DNA of 64,000 bases from Paenibacillus maysiensis (GTDB taxonomy: Bacteria; Bacillota; Bacilli; Paenibacillales; Paenibacillaceae), in NCBI RefSeq assembly GCF_000520815.1, contig NZ_ASRY01000318.1:1-64000 (forward strand), written 5' to 3'. The notes beneath the pieces were generated by a model. The model saw nothing but the letters and a program-made list of their open reading frames with translations, was not told where the DNA came from and did not search any database. Each line of letters opens with the position of its first letter. Position 1 is the stretch's first letter. The translations under genes and the position numbers were made by a program. This document shows, in pieces, positions 1 through 9,156 of the stretch.

Positions 1-372
1 GATACCTCTAAATTTCCTATTGTAAAAATCAGTATGTTATTTGACATAATTAGTGGCTTATGCAACTGTTTACACCTATCCTGTTATTTAAAATCAGGCC
101 ATAAATCCACGTTTATTCATTATTTGAGTTTTTCCAACAAGACCGTCGAAGTCTCACTTTTTCAAAATAATTGAACTCATTGATTTGACAAGCATAGCAT
201 GGAAAAACACGTTTACTTCTCTCCCTTCACGAGGAACATGCAGTCACTAACTTTATAATGCTTTACAGACCGAGATCCCCTTTAAGTTATCCAAATATAG
301 GGCTACCAACATGACGACTGTAAGTGAAATTATGACTCTGACTCTAATCTGACTATATATTGGTGATACTAA

Positions 373-549
373 TCGCCTGAACGACTTCAGGAACAGAAAA
401 CAATCGTCATTTGGCTTCGTGATGACGCTCTACTCCGCCTCCAAAACCGGATTCATCTATTAGATCCGAGATATCACTTATCGGTTGATGACACCTCAGT
501 GTCGTTCCAAGTAAGAGCATCAGTCAATAATGTTTTGAGATATCTTTAA
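373..549 (+). pseudogene. coding-like remnant, unknown
   Basis: A 58-codon frame open from a TAA at 370 to a TAA at 547 with no ATG, GTG or TTG near its front. It reads like the C-terminal part of a soluble protein (IVIWLRDDALLRLQNRIHLL is its core). I do not recognise the family. It sits in a 1.1 kb stretch without any credible intact gene, so I read it as gene debris, but chance cannot be excluded. Confidence 0.25.
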
Positions 550-634
550 GGTAAAGGAATTAGAGTGATTACCATTTAATAGCTGATTCAGATCTTATCC
601 AATGTAATTCTTATTTCATTAATTAGGTTACGTA

Positions 635-775
635 TTATTTCTCCTGTATCCAGATTTCCAAACACTTGTTAGCATGTCGCTTGCCCGTTACAGCTTCTGC
701 ACATACCCTCTCCTGATTAATATCCGCTGAACCATTAGCCTGAATTCACCGTGTTGCTGGTGTTTGTGCATCCAT
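635..775 (-). pseudogene. coding-like remnant with an in-frame TGA
   Basis: On the minus strand an ATG at 775 opens a frame interrupted by TGA after nine codons. It then continues 36 more codons to a TAA at 635 with balanced amino-acid content (ending HANKCLEIWIQEK). No family is recognised. It could be a degraded gene or chance. Apart from this and the fragment at 373-549, positions 1-1040 show nothing I can support. Confidence 0.2.
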
Positions 776-1044
776 CCTTTTAATTGATGTCGACCTGTAA
801 ATCGATGAACTCTATCTTAATTTTAACCGTATACTCATTAAATTTTGCTGGAATAAGAAATGTGGAGAGACGGACTGTCAAAGTTTCAATTTTCTCTGTG
901 ATCCTCTCATCTCTTTTTGCTTTTATAATATCAATACCATTATCTTCCCTTCATAACCTGCAAGTGTAAATATCTTTTGATATAACAAATATCTCAGACA
1001 GAGTCTGTCCCTTCTACATTTCCCAACACCCATTACAATCTGAT

Positions 1045-1120
1045 CTTTCTACTCTCACTCAATAATCTTTCAACTCTGTTAGATTTCAGAAAGATTGTAG
1101 AAAGAAAGAGGTATTATAAT
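1045..1120 (+). promoter_or_regulatory. promoter with nested inverted repeats for the ABC transporter
   Basis: A TATAAT at 1115-1120 lies 17 bp after a weak AGATTG (1092-1097). Two inverted repeats converge on the same 16-bp right arm: CTTTCTAC (1045-1052) with GTAGAAAG (1097-1104), and AATCTTTC (1064-1071) with GAAAGATT (1089-1096). A poor -35 overlapped by an operator-like repeat is what an activated promoter, such as one driven by a response regulator, would show. No two-component genes are adjacent, so the regulator is unknown. Confidence 0.45.
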
Positions 1121-1178
1121 AAAATTTGTGTTGTAAGCAATTATGATGCAGATATTTTTATTGGGAGGAAAGCAAAAA

Positions 1179-1856
1179 ATGAAGATATTAGAAACCAAAG
1201 GACTAAGAAAAACTTACGGTATAGGAGATACTGAGGTTCATGCGTTGGATGGAGTCAACATGGAGGTAGGCGCTGGGGAATTTGTGGCTATCGTTGGTAC
1301 ATCCGGCAGCGGGAAGTCCACCCTTCTGCATATGCTTGGTGGGCTGGATCGGCCTACAAGTGGGAACGTCACCGTTGACGGCAAGGATATCTATTCTCTG
1401 AAAAATGAAGAATTGACCATTTTTCGCCGAAGAAAGATTGGCTTCGTGTTTCAAAATTATAATCTAGTTCCAGTCTTAAATGTCTACGAAAATATCGTGC
1501 TCCCCATTGAACTGGATGGGAAACAACCGGACAAAGCCTATCTGACCCAAATTACGAATACGCTGGGGCTTGAGAACAAATTATACAATCTACCGGGTAA
1601 TCTTTCGGGAGGGCAGCAGCAGCGGGTAGCCATTGCGAGAGCACTGGCGACGAAACCAGCCATTATTTTGGCCGACGAGCCTACTGGCAACCTGGACAGT
1701 AAAACTAGTCTGGATGTCATAGGGTTGATCAAGGTATCCAGCCAACAGTTCGCCCAAACGATGGTGATGATTACTCATAATGAAGAAATCGCGCAGATGG
1801 CAGACCGCATCATCCGCATTGAGGACGGTAAAATAGTAGGTGGTGCGACCCGATGA
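1179..1856 (+). CDS. ABC transporter ATP-binding protein (MacB/LolD-like)
   Basis: ATPase of 225 residues that would power the FtsX-type permease encoded next; the two overlap by 4 bp (ATGA), indicating translational coupling. Visible motifs are Walker [11 protein letters not shown]-loop FVFQNYNL, signature LSGGQQQR, Walker [12 protein letters not shown] and the switch histidine in MITHN. This is the MacB/LolD/BceA subgroup, which drives mechanotransmission on lipoproteins or peptides rather than classical import. An in-frame ATG lies at 1143, but a GGGAGG sits inside that extension ten bases before the ATG at 1179, so I take 1179. Substrate unknown; no sensor kinase is adjacent as in bce-type detoxification modules. 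Confidence 0.9.
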   Translation: MKILETKGLRKTYGIGDTEVHALDGVNMEVGAGEFVAIVGTSGSGKSTLLHMLGGLDRPTSGNVTVDGKDIYSLKNEELTIFRRRKIGFVFQNYNLVPVLNVYENIVLPIELDGKQPDKAYLTQITNTLGLENKLYNLPGNLSGGQQQRVAIARALATKPAIILADEPTGNLDSKTSLDVIGLIKVSSQQFAQTMVMITHNEEIAQMADRIIRIEDGKIVGGATR

Positions 1857-4402
1857 TCAAAGTAAAAAACAGTAAGGCGGTTCGTAATTTATCAGATAAA
1901 AGTTTTAAAGCGAATAAAGTCCGCAATATTATTGCGATTATCGCTATTTCCTTAACCACTTTGTTATTTACATCTCTATTTACTATGGGGCTTGGCGCGA
2001 TGGAAAGCCTCCAGCAGGCAACGATGCGACAGGCCGGTGGGGGAGGGCAGGGTTATCTCAAATATATCAACGATGAGGAATTTAATCACGTCAAAGACCA
2101 CCCTCTTATTAAAGAGATAGCATATAACCGCGTGTTAAGTGAAAAGGTGACAAACGAGCAATTTTTAAAGCGTCGTGCGGAGTTCTGGTATCATGACGAT
2201 GTAGGGCTAAAACTAGGATTGATTGAGCTAGAAAAAGGCCACAAACCAGTGGCGGAAAATGAGGTTATCGCGGACTCTAAGACCCTACAGTTACTGGGTA
2301 CTCCCCTGAAAGAGGGCGCCCCATTGTCCTTGAAGCTTGAGGTTCACGGCAAAACGGTGCAGCGTGAATTTATCCTTGCCGGCTGGTGGAAGAGTGACCC
2401 CGCCGCCGTGTCAGACAGAGGTCAAATTTATGCTTCTAAAGCTTATGTAGATGCACATGCCGAAGAATTACGCTACACATATAAGCAGGATCATGATATG
2501 ACCGGAGCCATCAATGCAGTTATCATGTTCGATAACAGCTCGAACATGCGGGAAAATCTTAATAAAGTGATTACAGAAAGCGGTTATTCCCTGGACAAAA
2601 ATGCACCGAACTATATTAACAGTAATGTTAACTGGGCGTATCTTTCCAACAATTTTAGTTCGAACCCTGAAGCCGTCTTTTCCCTAGCAACTGGTCTGTT
2701 ACTGATTATGCTTACTGGCTACTTGATCATCTATAATATTTTCCAAATCTCGGTGATGCGTGATATTCGTTTCTACGGTCTTTTAAAAACCATCGGCACA
2801 ACCAGCAGGCAAATCAGCAGAATCATCCGCAGACAGGCATTATTTCTTTCCTTGATCGGAGTTCCCGTCGGCTTGCTCGCAGGTTTTTGGGTCGGCAAAT
2901 CGCTTATCCCTCTGCTGCTTATGAACACTTCTATGCACGCAAATCCTGAGATAACCATATCCCCCAGCCCATGGATTTTTATCGGTTCCGCTCTGTTTGC
3001 AGTCATAACAGTTATGATCAGTGCATATAAGCCTAGCAGAATTGCGGCAACTGTGTCTCCGATTGAGGCAGTAAGATACGTAGACGGGGCTACCAAAAAG
3101 GGTAAGAAAAAACTAAAAAAATCAACTAACGCTGCTAAGATTACCCTGATGGCTCGAGTCAACTTAGGGCGCAATAAGAAGCGGACTATTTTGGTGCTGC
3201 TTAGCCTTTCTCTAGGTCTAGTGCTACTGAATACTACTTTTACATTATCCCAAAGTCTGGATATGAATAAGTATGTGTCTAAAAGCCATGACACTGACTT
3301 TCTGATTGCACATGCTGATTATTTTCAAGAACATTTCAAAGGCCCTGACAATGCAACGACAGAAAGCTATATTCAGGCCGTCCAGACACAACCCGGTTTT
3401 GAAGAAGGTGGACGTTTGTACAGTGGCAGCAATCTATTCGCTATCGAGCATAAAGAGAACAAAGAGGGGAAGGGGGAAATCGTCACTCCTGACGCTCGCG
3501 GCAACTTATCTGCAATAATGTATGGGCTTGAAGATCTCCCCCTTCACCGACTAAAATTAATTGATGGTGAACTTGATTATGGCAAGCTAGCTTCGGGAAA
3601 GTACATTCTGGAAGGGGTCTGGTTAGACGATTACGAAAATCCTGAAATGAAACGATCCGTATACAAAGTAGGTGAAAAGGTTACTCTTCATAACTATATA
3701 GACACAGCAAATGCCCAAGAGTATACTAGCCATGAATTCACAGTGCTTGGTCATGTTGGTATAAAATCATCCAATTCTGGTGTAGCCGTTGCTAGTTATA
3801 CTGACTTCTATCTCCCGGCGGATATCTACAAAACGCTTGTGAAGAAGCCTGTGGTGATGAGTTATGCCTTCAATGTATCCGACAGTAAAGAAAAAACGAT
3901 GGAGAGCTTTATAAAGAATTATACCGAAGCAAAGGAGCCAGTGATGGACTATCGATCCAAATCCACTGTAATTGCCGAGCTTTCAGGTATGCAAAAAACA
4001 ATTCTGATGATCGGCGGTACGCTCAGTATTATTATTGGTGTAATTGGCATTCTTAATTTTGCAAACGCGCTTCTAACTAGCATTCTGACCCGCCGTCAAG
4101 AATTTGCTATACTTCAAAGTATCGGCATGACCAACAAACAATTAAAAACAATGCTTATTTATGAGGGGATTTACTATGTGCTCGGCACCAGCATATGCTC
4201 CATCTTATTAGGAAGCCTATTTTCCGTCTTGATTGCGAGACCCTTGAGTACCCAAATATGGTTTATGAGTTATAGATTTATTATCTGGCCGCTGATCCTC
4301 GTGCTGCCTGTTCTGCTCGCTCTTGGAATATGCCTTCCTCTCGCTATTTATTCTCTCAGCGACAGGAAAACTATCGTAGAACGACTGCGAACAGCAGAAT
4401 AA
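1853..4402 (+). CDS. FtsX-family ABC transporter permease, two FtsX domains
   Basis: Permease of 849 residues partnering the preceding ATPase. A first membrane helix lies near residues 20-50, followed by an extracytoplasmic domain. A first FtsX block of three helices follows (about 275-400, with the typical IRFYGLLKTIGTT coupling motif). Then come a helix near 445-465, a second large extracytoplasmic domain, and a second FtsX block near 715-840 (EFAILQSIGMTNKQL). This duplicated layout is that of Gram-positive FtsX permeases linked to antimicrobial peptide or lipoprotein handling. The length fits the double-domain form. Substrate cannot be told from sequence. A perfect terminator follows the stop, so the operon is just these two genes. 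Confidence 0.88.
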   Translation: MIKVKNSKAVRNLSDKSFKANKVRNIIAIIAISLTTLLFTSLFTMGLGAMESLQQATMRQAGGGGQGYLKYINDEEFNHVKDHPLIKEIAYNRVLSEKVTNEQFLKRRAEFWYHDDVGLKLGLIELEKGHKPVAENEVIADSKTLQLLGTPLKEGAPLSLKLEVHGKTVQREFILAGWWKSDPAAVSDRGQIYASKAYVDAHAEELRYTYKQDHDMTGAINAVIMFDNSSNMRENLNKVITESGYSLDKNAPNYINSNVNWAYLSNNFSSNPEAVFSLATGLLLIMLTGYLIIYNIFQISVMRDIRFYGLLKTIGTTSRQISRIIRRQALFLSLIGVPVGLLAGFWVGKSLIPLLLMNTSMHANPEITISPSPWIFIGSALFAVITVMISAYKPSRIAATVSPIEAVRYVDGATKKGKKKLKKSTNAAKITLMARVNLGRNKKRTILVLLSLSLGLVLLNTTFTLSQSLDMNKYVSKSHDTDFLIAHADYFQEHFKGPDNATTESYIQAVQTQPGFEEGGRLYSGSNLFAIEHKENKEGKGEIVTPDARGNLSAIMYGLEDLPLHRLKLIDGELDYGKLASGKYILEGVWLDDYENPEMKRSVYKVGEKVTLHNYIDTANAQEYTSHEFTVLGHVGIKSSNSGVAVASYTDFYLPADIYKTLVKKPVVMSYAFNVSDSKEKTMESFIKNYTEAKEPVMDYRSKSTVIAELSGMQKTILMIGGTLSIIIGVIGILNFANALLTSILTRRQEFAILQSIGMTNKQLKTMLIYEGIYYVLGTSICSILLGSLFSVLIARPLSTQIWFMSYRFIIWPLILVLPVLLALGICLPLAIYSLSDRKTIVERLRTAE

Positions 4403-4420
4403 ATACCTCCTAGTCAAGAA

Positions 4421-4461
4421 AAGAAATGACCTAGCAAAAACTTCTGGCTAGGTCATTTCTT
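4421..4461 (+). terminator. terminator after the FtsX transporter
   Basis: A perfect 15-bp stem, AAGAAATGACCTAGC (4421-4435) with GCTAGGTCATTTCTT (4447-4461), and an 11-nt loop, 18 bases after the permease stop codon. Confidence 0.8.
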
Positions 4462-4542
4462 AGTTACTCACCTCTATAGTTTGTACTCGTTCCCTAACCT
4501 CCCTGAAATTAATTATAATAATGAGAAAACAGAGAAAATGCA

Positions 4543-4606
4543 TACGTACCACCTTCAATTTGAACTCTGGTGTGTATATTCTAAACTTCTGTCCTTTGAT
4601 GGCCAT
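4543..4606 (-). mobile_element. IS3-family orfA remnant (N-terminus only)
   Basis: On the minus strand, GAGGGGA six bases before an ATG at 4606 opens a frame starting MAIKGQKF, then YTPEFKLKVV. This is the characteristic N-terminus of IS3/IS150-type OrfA transposases. After about 21 codons the resemblance ends abruptly near 4543 and the frame becomes hydrophobic junk. No orfB is present. The rest of 4462-4881 shows no supportable gene. The relic lies just downstream of the radical SAM genes, marking past insertion or deletion at the edge of that locus. Confidence 0.6.
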
Positions 4607-4881
4607 GACAAATCCCCTCTAGAAAATAGTGCCAGATCATATCATACATGTGCTCTTTTAACACTCTCTATCCAAAGGGGATAATATCACCGTCCCCATC
4701 TGAGGATGGACTACTTTTTTCGATTCACAGATTCCTTTTTTCCAAGGTCAGAACCCATACTGCGGCTAAAAACCAAGGTTTTGCAGGACTCTTCTTAGGG
4801 GATTACATTTTTTTTAAGTCAAATATAGTGATTCTAGAGCCCAAATACGATTATGAAGCTACGAATAAATAGCATAATAAA

Positions 4882-5937
4882 TCAGTGGGTAGAAAGAAGA
4901 AGCTTGAAGTTTTTTAATATATATTCATACTCCTTCACTATTGAATAGTGTATCCTTTGAGTTGCACAAAATACGGGTGATGATTCATAATAATTTCCAG
5001 TTTGGATTTTATTAATAATTTTACACATTTTGCCGCGACAATTATTATACATAGCACACTTTGTACAAGCTCCTTGGTCTTTTTGATTGATTACGTCTAA
5101 ATTAGATAAACGCTGTTCAATTATATCGGAAAACACGTCCCCCATGGAAAATTCCTCTCGTCCTACTGCAAAAATACAAGGATAGATATTCCCTGCACTG
5201 GAGATGTGAAAACTGGTATGACATCCATCACACGTACCTCTTGGCCGAAAATATGCGTTTTTGAAATTATATAAAAAATACTGTGCTTTGGTGATATCCT
5301 TATTCACCATATATGAAAATATTTCGTTAAGATTCTTTTGATAAACTTTCATAAGTTCTTTATTCCAATTCGGATCACTTTCATCTAGTGCAAAGCTGAC
5401 AATCGGATACCCTTTTTCAAAAAGAAAAATATAATTATCAGTAAAATATGAAACATTATTAGGTGTAACGGTCATTCTTACTCGGAAAAAATGTGATTGA
5501 TGATTAATGTAATCAAGGGTTTCAATCACTCGATTGAAACTTCCTTTTCCATTTCTGTATACTCTATTGATATCGTTACTTTCCTGCTTCCCATCCAAAC
5601 TAACTGTTAATTGGATATTTTCAGAAACATAATCAAGCATTTCTTGGTTATAAATGGTTCCATTTGTCGTCATTGTAAAAGAAATATCGCCATGAATTTT
5701 TCGCTTTAACTCTTCTACTAGATAACGAATGATCGGATAATTAAGTAATGGTTCCCCCCCATGTAATGCTATGCCTATTTTATCTTTATGATCCAAAGGA
5801 TTCGCAGCAAGCTTTTTTTTCGTAAAATCAATAGCCTTTGTAGCCGTTTCCCTACTCATCGTTTTTGGGGCTTTACTAACATAACAATATTTACATTTCA
5901 AGTTACAATCTTCAGTTACCCAATATGTGAAGTTCAT
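4882..5937 (-). CDS. radical SAM/SPASM peptide maturase (second enzyme)
   Basis: Enzyme of 351 residues with the [4Fe-4S]/SAM motif CNLKCKYC at residues 11-18, the SAM-binding GGEP in ALHGGEPLL, and a C-terminal SPASM region starting near 234. That region includes CDGCH and NIYPC, then CTKCAMYNNC and KMC, and should hold auxiliary clusters. Such enzymes install thioether, C-C or epimer modifications in ribosomal peptides, or mature sulfatases. No sulfatase is nearby. It begins 25 bp after the stop of another radical SAM gene and is probably co-transcribed with it. It lacks an N-terminal leader-binding domain, unlike its partner. Low GC compared with flanking housekeeping genes suggests acquisition. 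Exact chemistry unknown. Confidence 0.85.
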   Translation of the reverse strand: MNFTYWVTEDCNLKCKYCYVSKAPKTMSRETATKAIDFTKKKLAANPLDHKDKIGIALHGGEPLLNYPIIRYLVEELKRKIHGDISFTMTTNGTIYNQEMLDYVSENIQLTVSLDGKQESNDINRVYRNGKGSFNRVIETLDYINHQSHFFRVRMTVTPNNVSYFTDNYIFLFEKGYPIVSFALDESDPNWNKELMKVYQKNLNEIFSYMVNKDITKAQYFLYNFKNAYFRPRGTCDGCHTSFHISSAGNIYPCIFAVGREEFSMGDVFSDIIEQRLSNLDVINQKDQGACTKCAMYNNCRGKMCKIINKIQTGNYYESSPVFCATQRIHYSIVKEYEYILKNFKLLLSTH

Positions 5938-5962
5938 GGCATTACTCTCCTTAAATAAAGAT

Positions 5963-7195
5963 TTAGCTATTCCAAACTAGTTCTTGAAGTTGTTTCTTTT
6001 GTTTTTGACAAATGGTATCGAACAACTCTTGGTTTTGATGCAAATAGTAGATGTTGCTAATGCAGTGATGACAAAATAAATTAACGTTGCAGTTCTTACA
6101 GGGTTCAAATTCCCATGGTCTCACACATCCGATTTTATTGTGATCTGCTTTTTGATTGCCTTTAGCCATTAATTCAATTAAATTATCATCAAATACATTT
6201 CCTAAAACAAAATCATCAGAATCCATCAACCCTCCACAAGGATAAATGTTCCCATTTCCTCCAATAAATAATTCCCTTTTTCCTGGTGAACAAAGTCGAC
6301 AGGTAACATCTTGAGAGGTCAGATCATCTACAAATGGCTTTTCGGGAAAAATCTCTTCACTATTCTCTCCTGCTCTTCCAGCGGATGTTAAGATTCTTAC
6401 AATAGGTTTAACACCTAATTTTTCACACAAATCAAGGAATTTATCTTCACCTCCATCAAAAGTATATTTTGTAATAACCATTGATAATGCGATTTTTTTT
6501 AGCCCTTTACTTTGCATTAGTTTTATACTTTTTATAACTCTACTAAAAACACCTTTGCCTCTAATTTGATCGCAAGTTTCTTCATCATAACCGTCCAGAC
6601 TAAGGGAAACATTATCTACATACCTAATCAATTGTTCCACATTTTTTGGGGTTATAAAAAGGCCATTGGTAGAGAGCAAAATGGCTCCGTTGAATGTTTG
6701 TTTTATGTACGCCAAAAGCTCCATGATATCTAATCGCATCATAGGCTCTCCACCCGTAACATTGATGGATTGGGGTTTAAGTACGACGATCTGATCAATG
6801 ATTTCTTTCACTTTTTCAGTTGTTAGTGCATCGGTAAAATGAGCATCCGCTGAAGCGCTGCAATGTTTACAGTGTAAATTACATCTATTTGTTAATCCTA
6901 GATAAACAACATCTAAGACCTCCTCATGAATATTTGTTAATTGTTCTTCGGTTAGAATACATTTGATATTTACTAATTCATAAAAGAGACTTGTTAAATT
7001 ATGAATAACCTCAGCATGTCGGGAAATTTTGGTAGGATTTAATAATGATTCAATTTCCCCTTTATTAACCATGTCCTTCAGCACAAGATAATAAGATTTA
7101 GAGGTTTTCAAAAAAAACCCCGATTTTGTATTCGCGATAATGACTTGATGATTATGAAACAGTTCACGTGAGTAAGGATTTAAAACATATACCAT
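5963..7195 (-). CDS. radical SAM/SPASM peptide maturase with N-terminal extension
   Basis: Enzyme of 410 residues. The cluster motif CNLHCKHC falls at residues 105-112 and GGEP follows in NVTGGEPMM. SPASM cysteines are in CRLCSPG, NIYPCGG, CVRPWEFEPCKNC and FCHHC. The first ~90 residues precede the barrel and could be a PqqD-like leader-recognition domain, as in many RiPP maturases; this is inference from length and position. AGAGGAG lies seven bases before the ATG. It is first in a two-gene minus-strand operon with the maturase at 4882-5937. The exporter, subtilase and regulatory genes next door support peptide maturation. Two different maturases in one locus recall thuricin CD-type systems, but homology is not established. 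Confidence 0.85.
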   Translation of the reverse strand: MVYVLNPYSRELFHNHQVIIANTKSGFFLKTSKSYYLVLKDMVNKGEIESLLNPTKISRHAEVIHNLTSLFYELVNIKCILTEEQLTNIHEEVLDVVYLGLTNRCNLHCKHCSASADAHFTDALTTEKVKEIIDQIVVLKPQSINVTGGEPMMRLDIMELLAYIKQTFNGAILLSTNGLFITPKNVEQLIRYVDNVSLSLDGYDEETCDQIRGKGVFSRVIKSIKLMQSKGLKKIALSMVITKYTFDGGEDKFLDLCEKLGVKPIVRILTSAGRAGENSEEIFPEKPFVDDLTSQDVTCRLCSPGKRELFIGGNGNIYPCGGLMDSDDFVLGNVFDDNLIELMAKGNQKADHNKIGCVRPWEFEPCKNCNVNLFCHHCISNIYYLHQNQELFDTICQKQKKQLQELVWNS

Positions 7196-7519
7196 GAGTT
7201 ATTCTCCTCTCATACATCCCAATTCATTTTCCATTCTATTAAATAGATCATGAATTGTTCTGATATTTACTGTTATGTCATAATCTAATGTTTTGATGCC
7301 ATAAATTGATAATAATTAGAGTTAAATAACAATGGATTTTTTAGAGTATCTGAGGGGTAATAGATAGTTACGCTAAATCCGTAAAAAACGTATACATAGA
7401 TGTATTTCACGACATTAAAGAGGTCATTTATACCATAAATATAATTATTAGATATTCAATAGTAGAATGAGAAGTAGCTTCTTTTATATATTTGTATCAG
7501 AAGGGCGGAATGAAAATTT
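7196..7519. other. divergent intergenic region where a RiPP precursor was expected
   Basis: 324 bp separating the maturase operon (minus) from the exporter genes (plus). I read all six frames. Only very short ATG frames occur, for example 12 codons at 7250 on plus containing two cysteines, and none has a convincing ribosome site. The longest open stretch on minus is about 38 codons, ends GCMRGE just before the maturase gene, and lacks a standard start upstream of a late ATG. No precursor can be assigned here. Promoters for both operons should lie in this stretch. Confidence 0.5.
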
Positions 7520-8479
7520 ATGCTTCAAAAATATAATTGGATTTTTAAAGGAGTCCATAAATTCCATTTTTTTATTGTACTAATTTTGGTTTTTCAAGCT
7601 TTAGATACAATACTTAGCATGATAATTCCCCAATACATAAGTAAAATTGTTGACTCTGGGTTAATATCCAAAGATCTCTCCTTAATTGTGAAGTTTATAG
7701 GAATAGCAACAGGCTTATTTATTCTATCTCACCTAAGCAGTTTACTTTGTGAATTCATTTTTGCCGAATTAGGCAAAAGAATCTCTTACGCTATGAAAAA
7801 AAAGTTGTTAGAAAAGTTTTTTGTTTTGCCAGGTGAGACCATTACTTCAAACAACGATAAGCTATTTTCCCTGTTTATTAACGACATCGGAATCATCGAA
7901 AGATTAGTATCCCACGGTATCCCTATGCTAATATCAAACTTACTTTTTCTAATTGTTATTTGTATTGTATTGCTTTTTTTCAACTACAAATTATTTACAC
8001 TTGTATTTTTAATCATGCTTTTAACAATGATTAGTCAAATATTCTTTAATAAAAGAATTACTCAAAAGACAAAAGCAGTCATGAATGCTTATGATGACTC
8101 TATTTCTTATATTAGGCATACGCTTGGAACACTTCTGTATTCTATTGGAATGGATATAAAAGACTATATTTTGGGAAAGTACATGCCTTTAGAGGAAAAG
8201 TCACTTGAAGCTTATAGACAGAGAAGCAATACAATTATCGTAGCTTCCACTGTCCCTTCTGTCATTACCTCTATTGGAAGTGTATTGCTTTTGGGGATGG
8301 GTACAATTTTAGTAATGAAATGCCAAACAAGTATGGGAGTACTGACGGTATTTGTTTATTATTCAAATCAGATCATAAGTCCTATCAAAAGTGTTACAAA
8401 CTATGTGGCCGCTTGGAAGCAGGCAAAAGTATCAATCGAAAGAATTGAGTCGATTATAAGAGCTGAAGAGGTGAAATAA
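7520..8479 (+). CDS. ABC exporter membrane subunit (stand-alone TMD)
   Basis: 319 residues with about six hydrophobic segments. It has the fold of a type I exporter transmembrane domain and ends with the linker helix (SIERIESIIRAEEVK) that normally runs straight into the ATPase domain. Here a stop follows, and the ATPase is a separate gene beginning at 8481. AAGGGCGG precedes the start. There is no N-terminal peptidase C39 domain, so leader removal, if any, must be by another protease such as the subtilase at 11521-12552. It most likely exports the product of the adjacent maturases, or gives immunity to it. Confidence 0.82.
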   Translation: MLQKYNWIFKGVHKFHFFIVLILVFQALDTILSMIIPQYISKIVDSGLISKDLSLIVKFIGIATGLFILSHLSSLLCEFIFAELGKRISYAMKKKLLEKFFVLPGETITSNNDKLFSLFINDIGIIERLVSHGIPMLISNLLFLIVICIVLLFFNYKLFTLVFLIMLLTMISQIFFNKRITQKTKAVMNAYDDSISYIRHTLGTLLYSIGMDIKDYILGKYMPLEEKSLEAYRQRSNTIIVASTVPSVITSIGSVLLLGMGTILVMKCQTSMGVLTVFVYYSNQIISPIKSVTNYVAAWKQAKVSIERIESIIRAEEVK

Positions 8480-8480
8480 A

Positions 8481-9101
8481 ATGGACATAGAATTTAAAAA
8501 TGTAAGTTATAGCTATAATGATTTAGAAAATGTCCTATCCAATGTCTCGTTCTCTGTTCATGGAAATCATATTTTTCGCCTTTCAGGACGCAACGGAGCA
8601 GGAAAAAGCACACTATTAAAATTACTCACCAAGATTAATTGTAATTATACAGGTGAAATCTTAGTGAACGAAAAGGAAATGAGAGAATGGAAACGTAAAG
8701 ATATTATCAGCAATATAGGGATTTGCTTCCAGGAACCCGTCATGTATGTAGATACGATCTTTAACAATATAACTTTGGGGCAACCGGGTATCCCTATGGA
8801 GCAACTGAATTCATATATTGAATTATTGGATACCAAGAAATTTATCGAAGAAAGTAAAAAAGATCAAATAATCGGTAAAAACTTTTCTTTATCAGGAGGG
8901 CAGCAGCAATTAATTTCGATACTGCGGAATATCTATACTAATAAAGAAGTATTAATTTTTGATGAACCCACTTCAAATTTAGATGGTGTTGTAAAAAAGA
9001 ACTTTATTGATCTATTAGATGATCTAAAGTACAACCATACCATCATATTAATTACACATGATAGTGAACTAGGGAGTAAATATGAACAAATATTGTTGTA
9101 A
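8481..9101 (+). CDS. ABC exporter ATPase subunit (stand-alone NBD)
   Basis: 206 residues comprising only a nucleotide-binding domain. Walker A is GRNGAGKST, the Q-loop ICFQEP, the signature LSGGQQQL, Walker B VLIFDEPTSNLD and the switch His in LITHD. It starts one base after the stop of the membrane subunit, with GAGGTG inside the 3' end of that gene serving as its ribosome site. The two proteins align end to end with one ordinary fused exporter half, so this is a clean gene fission. The functional unit is probably a 2+2 assembly. Confidence 0.87.
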   Translation: MDIEFKNVSYSYNDLENVLSNVSFSVHGNHIFRLSGRNGAGKSTLLKLLTKINCNYTGEILVNEKEMREWKRKDIISNIGICFQEPVMYVDTIFNNITLGQPGIPMEQLNSYIELLDTKKFIEESKKDQIIGKNFSLSGGQQQLISILRNIYTNKEVLIFDEPTSNLDGVVKKNFIDLLDDLKYNHTIILITHDSELGSKYEQILL

Positions 9102-9110
9102 TGCAGGAGC

Positions 9111-9140
9111 AGGACGTAGATGCATAAGCGTCTACGTCCT
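9111..9140. terminator. bidirectional terminator between exporter and kinase genes
   Basis: A perfect 10-bp stem, AGGACGTAGA (9111-9120) with TCTACGTCCT (9131-9140), and a 10-nt loop. It lies between two convergent genes ending at 9101 (plus) and 9157 (minus) and can serve both. Confidence 0.75.
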
Positions 9141-9156
9141 TTCACGAATTCGGTTC

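Noticed and set aside
784-969. 61-codon plus-strand frame upstream of the ABC transporter
   Set aside because: No ribosome site, AT-rich hydrophobic composition, no family resemblance; likely chance.
4481-4872. Two overlapping plus-strand frames of 67 and 74 codons
   Set aside because: They run antisense over the IS3 orfA relic and lack ribosome sites and protein-like composition.
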